Below, one piece after another: positions 18,298-27,968 of a DNA stretch of 64,000 nucleotides. Made by a program: the position numbers and the translations under genes. Origin of the DNA: Tritrichomonas musculus (Eukaryota > Parabasalia > Tritrichomonadida > Tritrichomonadidae); NCBI GenBank assembly GCA_039105265.1, contig JAPFFF010000001.1, positions 5,084,001-5,148,000 of the forward strand, written 5' to 3'. Each line of letters begins with the position of its first letter. Position 1 is the stretch's first letter. Under the pieces are notes generated by a model. It searched no databases, was not told the origin of the DNA, and saw only the letters and a program-made list of their open reading frames with translations.

Positions 18298-19866
18298 ATG
18301 ACAAGTGATGTAGGTACACAAACTAAACCTAACAATAAAATACAACTATTACAAGGTACTATTAAATTTCGACCTAAACTAGTTGATAGAGATGTTGCAA
18401 GATTAACAAGAGGTTTGGGTCAAACTATATGGAAGTTCTCTAATAATCAAATAAATCTACAAAAATTATATGAGACATATTTAAATACTAGTATAGCTTT
18501 TAAAGACGTACTTGAATTTGCTAATAGACTCAAGAGAGAGAAACCAAGAGCAAAATTTACAGGTTGTGTGTTTGCTATTAAGAAAAATCAAGATGATAAA
18601 GATGAACATGGGCATTACATAACAGTATTAAAGCCATATCAATATACTCTCCAAGAATCAGATCAAGGTATATTAACAGAGATAAAATTACATTATGATA
18701 TTATCAACATAAGGATATCTCGAATGAAGACTGAGGAGGAAAAACAAGCAGCTAGAGAACTGAGAGAGCAGATGAAAGAAAGAACATTGAAAAGTGATAA
18801 GAAAGAATATAAAACTAGAGGTATTCAAACAGATGATATACCAGAATTGGCTCCATTACCCAGACCTCCAACTTTAAATCGAAATGATTATCATCTTAAC
18901 CTTAGGAAAATCGGTAGGAACCGACCCACAAATGTTGAGCCACCAACAAGGGATCAAAATCAAAACAGAATTCAACTATTACTTCAAAGTAGTACAAATT
19001 TAGACGAGGATGATAGACCTAAGAATAAATCAAAACAACATAAGACAAAATCAAAACGACCTCGTTCATCTTCACCTCCACCTCCACCACCTCATTCACC
19101 TCCACCTCCACCACCTCCTCCTCCTTCATCACCCCCTCCACAGTTTCCATCATCACATACCTCTCGAGGTACTAGTCCTCCTCCAAGAGAACCCCGTATG
19201 ACACCACAGAAGACAGGAGAGTTTACAGTAGACCAAAGACGTCATAAAATTCATGATTGGAGGAGTTTAGTCAATGATGAAAATATAGAAGAAGATGTTA
19301 TTGATGACTACTTGAAACTTCTATATAACAAAGGAAAGAGATTGAATAAACAACCTGGTCAAAATGAAGCAGAGTTTGATAAAAAGAAAATATTGGTTGT
19401 ACCTACTGCATTTTATACCCTCCTTTCTATGGCATATGAGACTAATGATATGGAAAAAATACATGAACTGATGAAAAGTCCTATCTCAGGTAAACAGTCA
19501 TTTACACATTTCGATAAAGTATTTGTCCCCATTTGCTCAGATGGAGAACATTGGGTTTTATGTATTGTTCGATATCCAAAGAAAATAATCGAATGCTATG
19601 ACTCTGAGAATAAGTCAATGGCACCAGAGGTAAAGACACTTAATAAGTGGATCAATATTTCAGGAACAGGTAAGTTAAAAGCAAAATATTATGATGTACC
19701 TAGTCAAAGGAATAACAAGGATTGTGGAGTGTTTCTAATGGAATCTTGTCGTACCTTTTTGCATGAAGGAAATGGTAAGTTTAAACAACGCAATATACCA
19801 GATATTAGAAAGAGAATACTTCGAGAACTTCAAAACAATGAATTAGAAACAGGTGTTGTATATTAA
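18298..19866 (+). CDS. Ulp1/adenain-like cysteine protease with disordered N-terminal region
   Basis: 522 residues. The last ~150 residues form a C48-type protease of the adenovirus maturation-protease class: His in DGEHWVLCIV, Asp in ECYDSENKS, Gln in VPSQRNNKDCGVF and Cys in the same segment, giving the His-Asp-Gln-Cys set in family order. In Polintons this enzyme is thought to process capsid proteins. The N-terminal 180 residues form a separate unknown domain that starts DVGTQT and later has RGIQTDD. A Pro/Ser-rich stretch (about residues 255-300) links the two. Followed after 24 bp by the next gene on the same strand. Confidence 0.88.
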   Translation: MTSDVGTQTKPNNKIQLLQGTIKFRPKLVDRDVARLTRGLGQTIWKFSNNQINLQKLYETYLNTSIAFKDVLEFANRLKREKPRAKFTGCVFAIKKNQDDKDEHGHYITVLKPYQYTLQESDQGILTEIKLHYDIINIRISRMKTEEEKQAARELREQMKERTLKSDKKEYKTRGIQTDDIPELAPLPRPPTLNRNDYHLNLRKIGRNRPTNVEPPTRDQNQNRIQLLLQSSTNLDEDDRPKNKSKQHKTKSKRPRSSSPPPPPPHSPPPPPPPPPSSPPPQFPSSHTSRGTSPPPREPRMTPQKTGEFTVDQRRHKIHDWRSLVNDENIEEDVIDDYLKLLYNKGKRLNKQPGQNEAEFDKKKILVVPTAFYTLLSMAYETNDMEKIHELMKSPISGKQSFTHFDKVFVPICSDGEHWVLCIVRYPKKIIECYDSENKSMAPEVKTLNKWINISGTGKLKAKYYDVPSQRNNKDCGVFLMESCRTFLHEGNGKFKQRNIPDIRKRILRELQNNELETGVVY

Positions 19867-19890
19867 TAAAGACTTTTTATTCAACTCGAA

Positions 19891-20895
19891 ATGGAATTAC
19901 CACCAAGTGTTAACACTTTATATCCTAATCGAGATAATATAGTTAATGATGGTAATACACCTCTTCCAATCGAAACAGCCTACTTCCTTGAGGATGCTCA
20001 ACATGATAAAGCTAAGTTTAATAGGTATTGGTTTAATTTCCCACCAGAATGGTCAACTGCAAACAAAGGGGAATCTATTGTTGGTGTTCGTTCAGCGCAT
20101 ATCATTAAGAGAAGACGCAAATTAGAATTTAATGTGACTATATTTAAAGTACAAAAATCCTACTTTGTTTTACATGGAGGAAATATAAACGACCCTATTT
20201 TAACTCAAGAACTAGTTGATAAATTCTACCAGGACGAGCTCAAAGTAGAATATGAAAAAGAGCCTACTTGGAAATGGATAGCAAATTTTGATGTTATTGA
20301 TTGGGTGTCAGAGGAAGGGGACTTAAGAGGGTTCTTTGATGCTGTCAACACCGCGATGAAATCTTGGATAGCTATGCATGGAGAATATGGACATGCATTT
20401 TCCCAAAATGATTCATTAATTGCATATCGAGATATACAAACAGATGGATATTATGATAAAGATGGTTTTCATGAAATTATATATACTAAAAAGAATGATA
20501 ATATAGAGGAAGATTCAAGCCAATTTATCAATTTTTTCCAAATTGGTGATTGGAATGAGGACTTTGCAGATGTGTTTAATATAGGCACAGGAGCTTATCA
20601 AAATAACCCTAAGAAGTATTCAACTTTAAGTAAGAGGTTGGTATTTGATAATGTATGGGACAGACATCCATGTAAAATATATTCATCTATTGGTGAACAA
20701 GCATTACATAACTATATTGGAGATAGTGATGTTGAATATAGTCCTATTAAGTACTTCAAGTTAAACTCAATGGACCAAAGGTTTTGGATAGACTTCTATA
20801 GTGATGCACATTATAATTGTCCAACCAAACTACCTCCTAAAGATTCATTTGTTATCGAAATGCAATTCCTTCAATACGATAAGATGTTTATTTAA
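19891..20895 (+). CDS. Conserved-looking Polinton protein, possibly structural
   Basis: 334 residues. No named motif is recognised. The sequence has the feel of a beta-rich structural protein, with alternating hydrophobics and a C-terminal section (QRFWIDFYSDAHYNCPTKLP then FVIEMQFLQ) that could be part of a jelly-roll fold. It sits between the protease and the integrase. It could be a second minor capsid component; the evidence is weak and a structure prediction would decide. Confidence 0.5.
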   Translation: MELPPSVNTLYPNRDNIVNDGNTPLPIETAYFLEDAQHDKAKFNRYWFNFPPEWSTANKGESIVGVRSAHIIKRRRKLEFNVTIFKVQKSYFVLHGGNINDPILTQELVDKFYQDELKVEYEKEPTWKWIANFDVIDWVSEEGDLRGFFDAVNTAMKSWIAMHGEYGHAFSQNDSLIAYRDIQTDGYYDKDGFHEIIYTKKNDNIEEDSSQFINFFQIGDWNEDFADVFNIGTGAYQNNPKKYSTLSKRLVFDNVWDRHPCKIYSSIGEQALHNYIGDSDVEYSPIKYFKLNSMDQRFWIDFYSDAHYNCPTKLPPKDSFVIEMQFLQYDKMFI

Positions 20896-20901
20896 AAATA
20901 A

Positions 20902-22056
20902 ATGAGTAAAGAAGAACCAAGCCCATATGAAAAATTATACAACAAAGCTAAATGGAAGACCTTGGACAAATACCTTAGCATGGCAAAACAAGAGAATCTA
21001 AATGAAGAAGAAGCAAAGAAATACTTTGATGAAAGAGTAGTACATGATAAGAGAGTACCTAAAGCACAATTTATACCTATTGTATCCAAACATCCACATG
21101 GTTATCAAATGGATACCTTCATTAATAATAAAGAGGCAGGTGGGTTGAATTATCTAATGTTCATCAATATCAACACCAGAAAAGCATATGCATATCCTAT
21201 GAATGGTAAAGGAGCAAGAGAAGTATTAACAGCACTTCATAAATTTGTTAATGATGTACCTCATGTATATTCGATAACAAGTGATGAGGATGCAGCATAT
21301 TTATCATCAACAGTCTTAGACTTCATGAGAGAGAAGAACATAAAATACCGAACAACAACTGAGAATAACCATAATGTACTTGGCATTATTAATAGGTTTA
21401 TGAGAACCATAAGAGATGCTATTGGTGAAAATAGGTTTATTCAACCAAAGGAGATGCATGATTTGGTCAACATATATAACAACTCTCCTCATAGGTCTTT
21501 AGATAATAAAGCACCTAATGATATTACTCCAGAGGATGAAATAAAGTACATACAAAAGAATGCACGCATTAATCCATACCATTTTAATCCAGGTGAGAAG
21601 GTCAGGTTAGTACTCGAAAAAGAACCATTTGGTAAAAGAAGAAGTAATTTGTCCAATGAGTCTTATATAGTTGACTCACAAAAAGGTAACCAGTTTGTGG
21701 TCAAGTCCAAAGATGGTTCAACTAGTTCATTCCCTGGATATAGGTTGTTAAGGACAAGAGACAAAAGGATTAAAGTAGCTGAAAGACTAAATGAAGGTAA
21801 AGAAGGTATTATTGAAAAAATATATAACTTTGATGAAGATACTGGTAAGTATGATTTAAAATGGGAAGGAGTCGAAGGTGATGATGCCTTTGCTAGACAA
21901 ACTATTAGAGATGTAAGGAGAGGTAATCCATTAGTACTTGGTACAGCAGAAAGACAATATTGGTTGGAACAAAAGAAAAATTATGAACGACAAATTAAAG
22001 CAGGTCAAAAGGTTGAGGGCAAACCAATACCAGATAAAATTATGAAATACATTTAA
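20902..22056 (+). CDS. Retroviral-type (rve) integrase with chromo-like tail
   Basis: 384 residues from an ATG preceded by AATA, 6 bp after the previous stop. The RNase H-fold core shows D in YQMDTFI, D in SITSDEDAAY and a conserved region ENNHNVLGIINRFMRTIRDA that would carry the third acidic residue, as in Polinton integrases. A helix and NNSPHRSL follow, as in retroviral integrases. The C-terminal region has a SH3-like segment (FNPGEKVRLVL) and a chromodomain-like one (EKIYNFDEDTGKYDLKWEGV). It catalyses insertion of the element. First in a tight plus-strand run with the ATPase. Confidence 0.9.
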   Translation: MSKEEPSPYEKLYNKAKWKTLDKYLSMAKQENLNEEEAKKYFDERVVHDKRVPKAQFIPIVSKHPHGYQMDTFINNKEAGGLNYLMFININTRKAYAYPMNGKGAREVLTALHKFVNDVPHVYSITSDEDAAYLSSTVLDFMREKNIKYRTTTENNHNVLGIINRFMRTIRDAIGENRFIQPKEMHDLVNIYNNSPHRSLDNKAPNDITPEDEIKYIQKNARINPYHFNPGEKVRLVLEKEPFGKRRSNLSNESYIVDSQKGNQFVVKSKDGSTSSFPGYRLLRTRDKRIKVAERLNEGKEGIIEKIYNFDEDTGKYDLKWEGVEGDDAFARQTIRDVRRGNPLVLGTAERQYWLEQKKNYERQIKAGQKVEGKPIPDKIMKYI

Positions 22057-22066
22057 AAATTTGTAA

Positions 22067-22933
22067 ATGGATGAACCCCCAAGTGCAGAACTCATAAATA
22101 AAGTAGAAACATTGATTAAAGAGACCTTACGGAAGAACATGAAAGAGATAGATGGTGCTTTGATTAAACCATTATCACCTGATTATCCTTTTAGCACAAA
22201 TGGTATATACTTTTTAATTGGTAAACCAGGTGCTGGTAAAAGTTTTTGGATATGGAGACATATTATGATAACAGAGAGGTTGTTTAAACATCCATACTAC
22301 CAAAAGATAATATTTTGCTCAAGCTCTGGTAAAATGGATAAAACAGCTGAAACACTTAATAAACAGATACAATCAAGAATCGATTATGTAAAGGAAAGAG
22401 AATTAATGAGTTATCTTAAAAGACATCTTCGAAGAAAGATAAAGTATTATGCCATTGTCAAATATGTATTATCTCGAATGAAAGAGACCAATGACGAAAT
22501 GAGGAGGCTCATTGAGAAGCATCATTTAAATGAGCTCAATGATAAAATAATATATATAGCCAATAAGTTAGTCAAGTATGAAACATCATCATATCCATAT
22601 AACACATTATTGATACTAGATGATTGTGCAGGTAGTGATTTATTAAAGAATGGTAATAGTGAATTTATCAAGTTGTTAACCAAGACAAGACACTATAATT
22701 TAACATGTATCATGGCTATCCAAACTATTCGATTTGTTCATATGAATGCGAAAAGGTTAGCAACAGATATCATATGTTATACAGGATATAGTGAGGAAGA
22801 TTTTACTAGCTTGTTGCAACAAACAAATAACTCATTAAATACTAAGCAGACAGTAGCTGAATACTTACAACATAAAGAACCACATGAAAAATTCGTAATG
22901 AATATTTCTGCTAATAAGTACTATTTCGAATAA
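22067..22933 (+). CDS. A32-like DNA-packaging ATPase
   Basis: 288 residues from an ATG in the context TTGTAAATGG, 10 bp after the integrase stop. Walker A is IGKPGAGKSF at about residues 49-58 and Walker B is LLILDDCAGS, followed by a sensor-like TKTRHYNLTCIMAIQT, all as in the FtsK/HerA-type A32 ATPases of Polintons and NCLDVs. These are thought to pump DNA into capsids. Its presence with capsid genes is the classic Polinton signature. Confidence 0.92.
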   Translation: MDEPPSAELINKVETLIKETLRKNMKEIDGALIKPLSPDYPFSTNGIYFLIGKPGAGKSFWIWRHIMITERLFKHPYYQKIIFCSSSGKMDKTAETLNKQIQSRIDYVKERELMSYLKRHLRRKIKYYAIVKYVLSRMKETNDEMRRLIEKHHLNELNDKIIYIANKLVKYETSSYPYNTLLILDDCAGSDLLKNGNSEFIKLLTKTRHYNLTCIMAIQTIRFVHMNAKRLATDIICYTGYSEEDFTSLLQQTNNSLNTKQTVAEYLQHKEPHEKFVMNISANKYYFE

Positions 22934-22950
22934 TTTTTTATTTTTTAAAA

Positions 22951-23406
22951 ATGGGAATTGAACGTCATTCAGTAGAAGATTATTGGAAGCCAAATTATTC
23001 CAAAAAGCAACAATTTTCTCCATGGCAAGAGATAATAAAAGGAGGAGTAGGACTAGGCGGTAAGTTATTAATGGGAGCAGCAGATAGTTTTTCGGGAGGT
23101 CTTGCAAGTAAACTATTAGATGCTTCAGCAGGTGGATTAACCAAGCATGCTGGTGTTATTGGTTCAGTTGCGAGAGGTCTTGGTGAAAGCTTCTTGAGCG
23201 ATAGTACAAGAAATAAAATAGCAAATATAGCTGACACAGCATTAAAATATGTCCCAGAAGGAAAAGTGAAAACTGCCTTATCATCAATTAATAAATCTGC
23301 AAAAGGTGATTCAGTTGGAGCACCTCTTGAAAAGCCAGCATTTTCGTCTAGATCATTACAAGAGAGTGAATTTACTACCAACAATCGGGCGAGAACCTAC
23401 ATCTAA
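22951..23406 (+). CDS. Small Gly/Ala-rich Polinton protein
   Basis: 151 residues. A Gly/Ala/Leu-rich segment at about residues 28-80 (GGVGLGGKLLMGAADSFSGG) looks like an amphipathic or membrane-active helix. The C-terminal part is basic and Ser-rich. Position next to the ATPase and the major capsid gene suggests a virion-associated protein of the kind that adenoviruses and Polintons carry, but no homology is claimed. Confidence 0.55.
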   Translation: MGIERHSVEDYWKPNYSKKQQFSPWQEIIKGGVGLGGKLLMGAADSFSGGLASKLLDASAGGLTKHAGVIGSVARGLGESFLSDSTRNKIANIADTALKYVPEGKVKTALSSINKSAKGDSVGAPLEKPAFSSRSLQESEFTTNNRARTYI

Positions 23407-23453
23407 TGAAAACTCAAAAAAACTAAATTTTTGGACTTTTTTGTTTATTTTAA

Positions 23454-24005
23454 ATGTCAAAACATCTAACAGGTTCTAAGAGACTTGCAGTTATTCATAA
23501 ATGGTTGAATGGAAGGGATGACCCAGATTGGGAAGTTTTACCTACAAAAACCAAAGACAAGTATATTGTAAAACAGCGAAAAACTCCAATAACTCGAGAA
23601 TATCAAGAAAACTCAGAAAGTGAAAATAACGAAGAAACTCAAGAAAACTCAGACAGTGAAGAACATGAGGAACTTGAAGAAAAGCCAAGAAAGCCAATAA
23701 GTTCGAAAGCTGCACGAAAACCTCCAAAACCTCGAAAAACTCAACAAAGCCAAGTTTATGACCCTACTGTGAATGAGGAAATACTAAAACAGCTAAAATC
23801 ACTAGGTGAAGAAATGAAGATAAGTCGAGAGAAGAAAGAACAGAGACGTATGATAAAGGAGGTTGTTGATAAAAGGATGAGTAAACCAAGACAACAGTAT
23901 GTTCCTGAAGAACCGCCACAACAATATGAAGAAGAACAACAACCTCAATATATACCTATGAGACCTATTGGTAGGAGAAATCGCATCTTTGAAGATATGA
24001 TGTAA
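23454..24005 (+). CDS. Highly charged Polinton protein
   Basis: 183 residues from an ATG in the context TTTTAAATG. Starts with a short ordered N-terminus (LTGSKRLAVIHKWLNGRDD), then a Glu/Asn/Ser-rich acidic region, a Lys/Pro-rich basic region and a Gln/Pro/Glu-rich tail. Mostly disordered. It lies directly before the major capsid protein gene. It may be a scaffolding or core protein, by position only. Confidence 0.5.
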   Translation: MSKHLTGSKRLAVIHKWLNGRDDPDWEVLPTKTKDKYIVKQRKTPITREYQENSESENNEETQENSDSEEHEELEEKPRKPISSKAARKPPKPRKTQQSQVYDPTVNEEILKQLKSLGEEMKISREKKEQRRMIKEVVDKRMSKPRQQYVPEEPPQQYEEEQQPQYIPMRPIGRRNRIFEDMM

Positions 24006-24022
24006 ATTTTTTTCCATCTAAA

Positions 24023-25705
24023 ATGCTCAACAAGGAATCCTATATGAAAACCTCAGCAGAGGTTTGTACCCAGATTGCATCTTACTTTGATGTTGTCGAT
24101 AATTGCATAGCACTTAGTGATACAAATAAGGCATACTCATTAAATCCACAAACTTCATATTCACCATCACCACCAATTAAGAGTGGTTCATATACAACAT
24201 GTATTATATCTCCTAATACTCATAATACTGCTGATATATATAATGGATTTATTCGAGCAGATATGAAAGTGATGATAAAAATAGACAAGCCAATTCTAAG
24301 TGATTTAGAAAATGTCAGTGGTTATAATTTTGGTAAGGTATGGTTTGGTTTTAAGGATGCTCGAGATGCAGTTGAGAAGTATGAAATTGTAGCTAATGGT
24401 ATGACGCTTTATACCCAGAACTTTGGATGTGAAGAATCCTTTTTAACTGCATGTTGTGCAAATGAAGTTACTAAAAGAGCTGATATATATAGTAAAGCAA
24501 GACATAAGGATATTTGGAATGATACTCATGGAAGGAGATGTGGTTTTGTTGCAAATCTTAACAAAGATGTGACTTCTGTCACTGAAACAATTAGATTAAA
24601 GATTGATTTGCGACGATTCCTACCTTTATCTAATATCAAGTACTTGCCAGCATTTGCAGGTAAAATCGAATTACGTCTATACTTTTCAACAGCTGGTATG
24701 GTATATTGTCCAGTTGGTTTTGAAAAGAGCTTGGTTGCTAATCCACATATAATGAAAGACTTCAATGTTGATGAAATTACCAATGAATTTCGACCTATTG
24801 GAGAACCAATATGGATGTGGACAAGTACCGAAAAAATAGCAATGGATAAGATTAATGACCCCAAGAATCTTCCACCTGTTGGTGAAAATCATGGAGGAGC
24901 ATATGAAGTCGCAGGAGCTAACAATACTAAGGCAAGAGTTGACCGAACTATTTACAGTGATTGGAGAACTTGGAGTGTTGTTGATTATTCCATTGAAGAA
25001 TGTGCGAGTATTATACCTTGTTTTGGTATTCATGAATCTGTATATACAGCACTTGTTCAAAGATATGCTAACCCACAACATCCACTTACATTCCCAACAC
25101 AGATTATGTCATTTTACACTTGTACAAGACCTCTTAATAATGAACAAGATAAAGCAACTATTACAATTACACCGAATTTTGTAGATAGTATGTTTTGCTT
25201 ATTCCCACTCAAGCATACGCATAAGACATACTTCAAGAATCCTATGTTTGAAGCATTTCATATGAATTGTGGTAATTACAATAATATTCCTGCTAAAGCA
25301 TTTGGTACGAATGGTAAGTATCCAGAGTTCCTCGAATATTGCCAGAATGCAATGAACATGAATGGAGAGCAAAATGGATTTAATAAAGAGGTTATTGCAA
25401 GTTTAGCGAATGAGTATCAATATAATGAAAACACAACAGGCTATTATCCAAATGATAGGTCCTCATTCTTCATAGGTCTTCCTACTGAAACAGATGGAAC
25501 ATATCAACAAGGTCTTTCAAGTCTTGCACCTATTAACTTCGAATTGATATGTAGTCAAAAGGCAGATAATCCATTTAGACAGGAAGTAGATACACCTCCA
25601 TTATTATGCTTATTAACAGATATATCAATTAGTATTTTGATTAGACCAAATGGTATGCCACCATCAGTACGTATTGGTCCTTATGATTTAACAACCCCTG
25701 AATAA
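24023..25705 (+). CDS. Major capsid protein (double jelly roll), Polinton type
   Basis: 560 residues, within the usual size range for this family. The strand-rich sequence (IDLRRFLPLSNIKYLPAFAG, then KIELRLYFST in the first half and LFPLKHTHKTYFKNPMFEAF in the second) and the genomic place beside the ATPase, protease and integrase fit the Polinton major capsid protein that shares the double-jelly-roll fold with adenovirus and NCLDV capsids. The identification rests on length, pattern and context rather than a single diagnostic motif. Confidence 0.8.
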   Translation: MLNKESYMKTSAEVCTQIASYFDVVDNCIALSDTNKAYSLNPQTSYSPSPPIKSGSYTTCIISPNTHNTADIYNGFIRADMKVMIKIDKPILSDLENVSGYNFGKVWFGFKDARDAVEKYEIVANGMTLYTQNFGCEESFLTACCANEVTKRADIYSKARHKDIWNDTHGRRCGFVANLNKDVTSVTETIRLKIDLRRFLPLSNIKYLPAFAGKIELRLYFSTAGMVYCPVGFEKSLVANPHIMKDFNVDEITNEFRPIGEPIWMWTSTEKIAMDKINDPKNLPPVGENHGGAYEVAGANNTKARVDRTIYSDWRTWSVVDYSIEECASIIPCFGIHESVYTALVQRYANPQHPLTFPTQIMSFYTCTRPLNNEQDKATITITPNFVDSMFCLFPLKHTHKTYFKNPMFEAFHMNCGNYNNIPAKAFGTNGKYPEFLEYCQNAMNMNGEQNGFNKEVIASLANEYQYNENTTGYYPNDRSSFFIGLPTETDGTYQQGLSSLAPINFELICSQKADNPFRQEVDTPPLLCLLTDISISILIRPNGMPPSVRIGPYDLTTPE

Positions 25706-25737
25706 ACATAAAGAAGGATATTTTATTTTTTTTGTAA

Positions 25738-26172
25738 ATGTCGAATGATTATAGAAGCCCACATGCTGAGATTGTTGGAAGAGAAGGTATGATGTATAAT
25801 GAAGCTACCATGAAAAATAAGGACTTAGAGTTTCAACATTTTGGTGTGTTCAGTAATACTAATACTTATTCTGTAACCTTCAACCCATATATTAATCGAC
25901 CACCTACCCAGATTATTGAACATGAGGACCCTGTTAGATTTCCAGATACTCGAGAACATATAACCAAACCTGTTCGTGAACCTCCTGTTAGTATTACAGA
26001 TGGTGGTTTTTATCGACATATAGGTGAAAAAGATAGACCAGTACCTCTCTTACCAAAATATCTTAAGAAGCCTGAGAAACCACCAATGCAAGGTAGAGCA
26101 AGAGAATATAATAAACAAGATATTCGATATGGACCTACCCAACATATCTTTACCCAAAATAACATATATTAA
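25738..26172 (+). CDS. Small Polinton protein after the major capsid gene
   Basis: 144 residues, Pro/Arg-rich with many short charged segments, from an ATG in the context TTGTAAATG. Probably largely unstructured. No known domain. Its position right after the capsid gene suggests a virion accessory protein (inference). Confidence 0.5.
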   Translation: MSNDYRSPHAEIVGREGMMYNEATMKNKDLEFQHFGVFSNTNTYSVTFNPYINRPPTQIIEHEDPVRFPDTREHITKPVREPPVSITDGGFYRHIGEKDRPVPLLPKYLKKPEKPPMQGRAREYNKQDIRYGPTQHIFTQNNIY

Positions 26173-26196
26173 TTTTTTATTGAATTTTTTATCCAG

Positions 26197-26643
26197 ATGA
26201 AAATGACAACAAGAAACGTCTATGACTATGTCAATGAACTTCGCGCAAAATGTGCTCCAAATACTAAACAATGTAATTTCTCGATACTTTGTGACAAGTA
26301 CCCAATGAAAACAGGAGAATGGAGTTATTTAGGCAAAGTACTCTATGTCTCAATCAAGGTAAAAGACAAGTGCCACAGATTTTATCCAGATAAGCTCAAA
26401 GAACTTGATCTTGACTCAATATTTATTAAGCCTAACTCAAGGAGAAAAATAACTGAAGATTTCGAAGAGTTCTACATAAATGGAAACACTACCACTCAAG
26501 AGTATCAAGGAATCAAATACTACAACTACTCCATTGCAGCTGCTCCTACAAGTCATAAACCAAAAATCGATGCTCTCAAGCAGAAATATCAAATTGAGTC
26601 ATTTGACATGTTTATTGGAGAACAGCTAGACTTAGTACTTTAA
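26197..26643 (+). CDS. Small Polinton protein, unknown fold
   Basis: 148 residues. Looks globular: alternating strands and helices with NFSILCDKYPMKTGEWSYLG near the start and FYINGNTTTQEYQGIKYYNY in the second half. No recognised motif. Start could be the first or third codon. Co-oriented with the capsid cluster. Confidence 0.5.
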   Translation: MKMTTRNVYDYVNELRAKCAPNTKQCNFSILCDKYPMKTGEWSYLGKVLYVSIKVKDKCHRFYPDKLKELDLDSIFIKPNSRRKITEDFEEFYINGNTTTQEYQGIKYYNYSIAAAPTSHKPKIDALKQKYQIESFDMFIGEQLDLVL

Positions 26644-26664
26644 GCCTATTTTTTCCCAACCTAA

Positions 26665-27189
26665 ATGATTAAGAAGAGGGGTACAACCAATGGAGTTCAA
26701 GCAAATGTATCTTTAGAACCATCAGCAGCTGCATCATCTACATCAAACATCAACAACAACATTATTATTAATAAGAGAGATGATGGCAAGGAAGACATTG
26801 TTATTACAAGAGACATTGGAGTGCAAACTGAACCTGTTGAAGTTGAACCAGATGTACGTAATGTTATACTTGAAGCATATGCACAAATACTACTTAATCA
26901 AGACAAAGCACTACTAGCTAACATTATATCAAAGAAATGCATCATAGTACCTATTGAATCTCTTAGCAACATCATCAAAGCAATACTACATGTTAGTGAG
27001 GTTGAAGTACAACTTAATGAAGATGTTGGATGTTGTGCAGCTAAGAGCAATCCAATAAGAAAAATAGATGCTATTAAGATTATTAAAGATAATGGAGAGG
27101 TAGTCATTGACTTGAAACAAGTATATAATAAAGAATATAATGAGCTTGTTAATAATTATCATGTATGCTTAAAATATTGCATAGTATAA
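26665..27189 (+). CDS. Small Polinton protein with a GVQT motif
   Basis: 174 residues from an ATG in CCTAAATG. The N-terminal third is Ser/Asn-rich, then comes DIGVQTEP, matching the motif found twice in the gene at 17307 and as GTQT/GIQT in the protease gene. The rest is a helical-looking domain. No known family. Confidence 0.5.
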   Translation: MIKKRGTTNGVQANVSLEPSAAASSTSNINNNIIINKRDDGKEDIVITRDIGVQTEPVEVEPDVRNVILEAYAQILLNQDKALLANIISKKCIIVPIESLSNIIKAILHVSEVEVQLNEDVGCCAAKSNPIRKIDAIKIIKDNGEVVIDLKQVYNKEYNELVNNYHVCLKYCIV

Positions 27190-27241
27190 AAAAAAGACAT
27201 ATATAAAAAAACGTAAAATTAGAAGTAATTATTTTTTACTC

Positions 27242-27613
27242 TTACTCCTTGTCTTTTGGAGATGAAGCTTCTTGTTCATCTTCATCATCTTCTTCTTGTG
27301 TCTCTTGCGAGTCAGGCACTATAGGCACGTGAAAGCCAATAGATTTTGGTGTTGGAGATTGAGGAATCTTTTTATGAAAAACCTCGCAGGTAGTGAGATT
27401 CATTTGAGTAAGTGCTTCAGCAATCTTGTTCATGTTTGCTTGTATCAAAGGGTCATAGATGGTGCAGACATTAGATGATGTCGAGTTTATTATTTTTTGG
27501 TTGAACAGAAATATCACCTCTTTAATAGCATTGGCTATTTCAACATGAGCATTTTTGATAGCTAGCTTTTGCTGTTTTTGGAATTCTTTGAAGTCATTTC
27601 CAGAACGCGACAT
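27242..27613 (-). CDS. Small Polinton protein, coiled-coil type
   Basis: 123 residues on the minus strand from an ATG in TTAAAATG. The N-terminal half is helical and alanine/lysine-rich; the C-terminus is very acidic (EEDDEDEQEA). It starts 76 bp from the divergent gene at 27690. Function unknown. Confidence 0.5.
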   Translation of the reverse strand: MSRSGNDFKEFQKQQKLAIKNAHVEIANAIKEVIFLFNQKIINSTSSNVCTIYDPLIQANMNKIAEALTQMNLTTCEVFHKKIPQSPTPKSIGFHVPIVPDSQETQEEDDEDEQEASSPKDKE

Positions 27614-27689
27614 TTTAAAAAATGAAGTGATTTTGTTTGCGAATATTCAATTTTCAAAAATAATTCAATTTTTTTTCTCGAATGAAATC

Positions 27690-27968
27690 ATGAGCCAAAA
27701 TTTAGATTTGGGTGAGTTCAAGGAAACAGCTATCATCAAGAAGTTGAAGAAGTCCAAGAGTAACAACAACCTCAAAAATATTGATACTGCAAAAACTGAA
27801 ACAACAGAAAAACGTGGTAGAAAGCAAAAGTATGCAACAGTTGAAGAACGAAATGAAGCACGTAAACAACAGCAAAAGGCATATCGTGAAAGAAAGAAAA
27901 GAGAAGTACAAAGTATGAAGGAAAAAATAATGTTGTATGAAAGCAAAAAGGTAGCTTATGAAGAATGA
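27690..27968 (+). CDS. Small basic Polinton protein with AT-hook/bZIP-like region
   Basis: 92 residues if started at the ATG at 27690, which I prefer because the longer upstream frame overlaps the divergent neighbour. Contains KRGRKQKYATVEERNEARKQ and then QKAYRERKKREVQ, a basic stretch of the kind found in DNA-binding proteins (an AT-hook-like RGRK followed by a basic helix). The last codons, KKVAYEE and stop, are the first unit of the 19-bp minisatellite that follows. DNA binding is inferred. Confidence 0.55.
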   Translation: MSQNLDLGEFKETAIIKKLKKSKSNNNLKNIDTAKTETTEKRGRKQKYATVEERNEARKQQQKAYRERKKREVQSMKEKIMLYESKKVAYEE

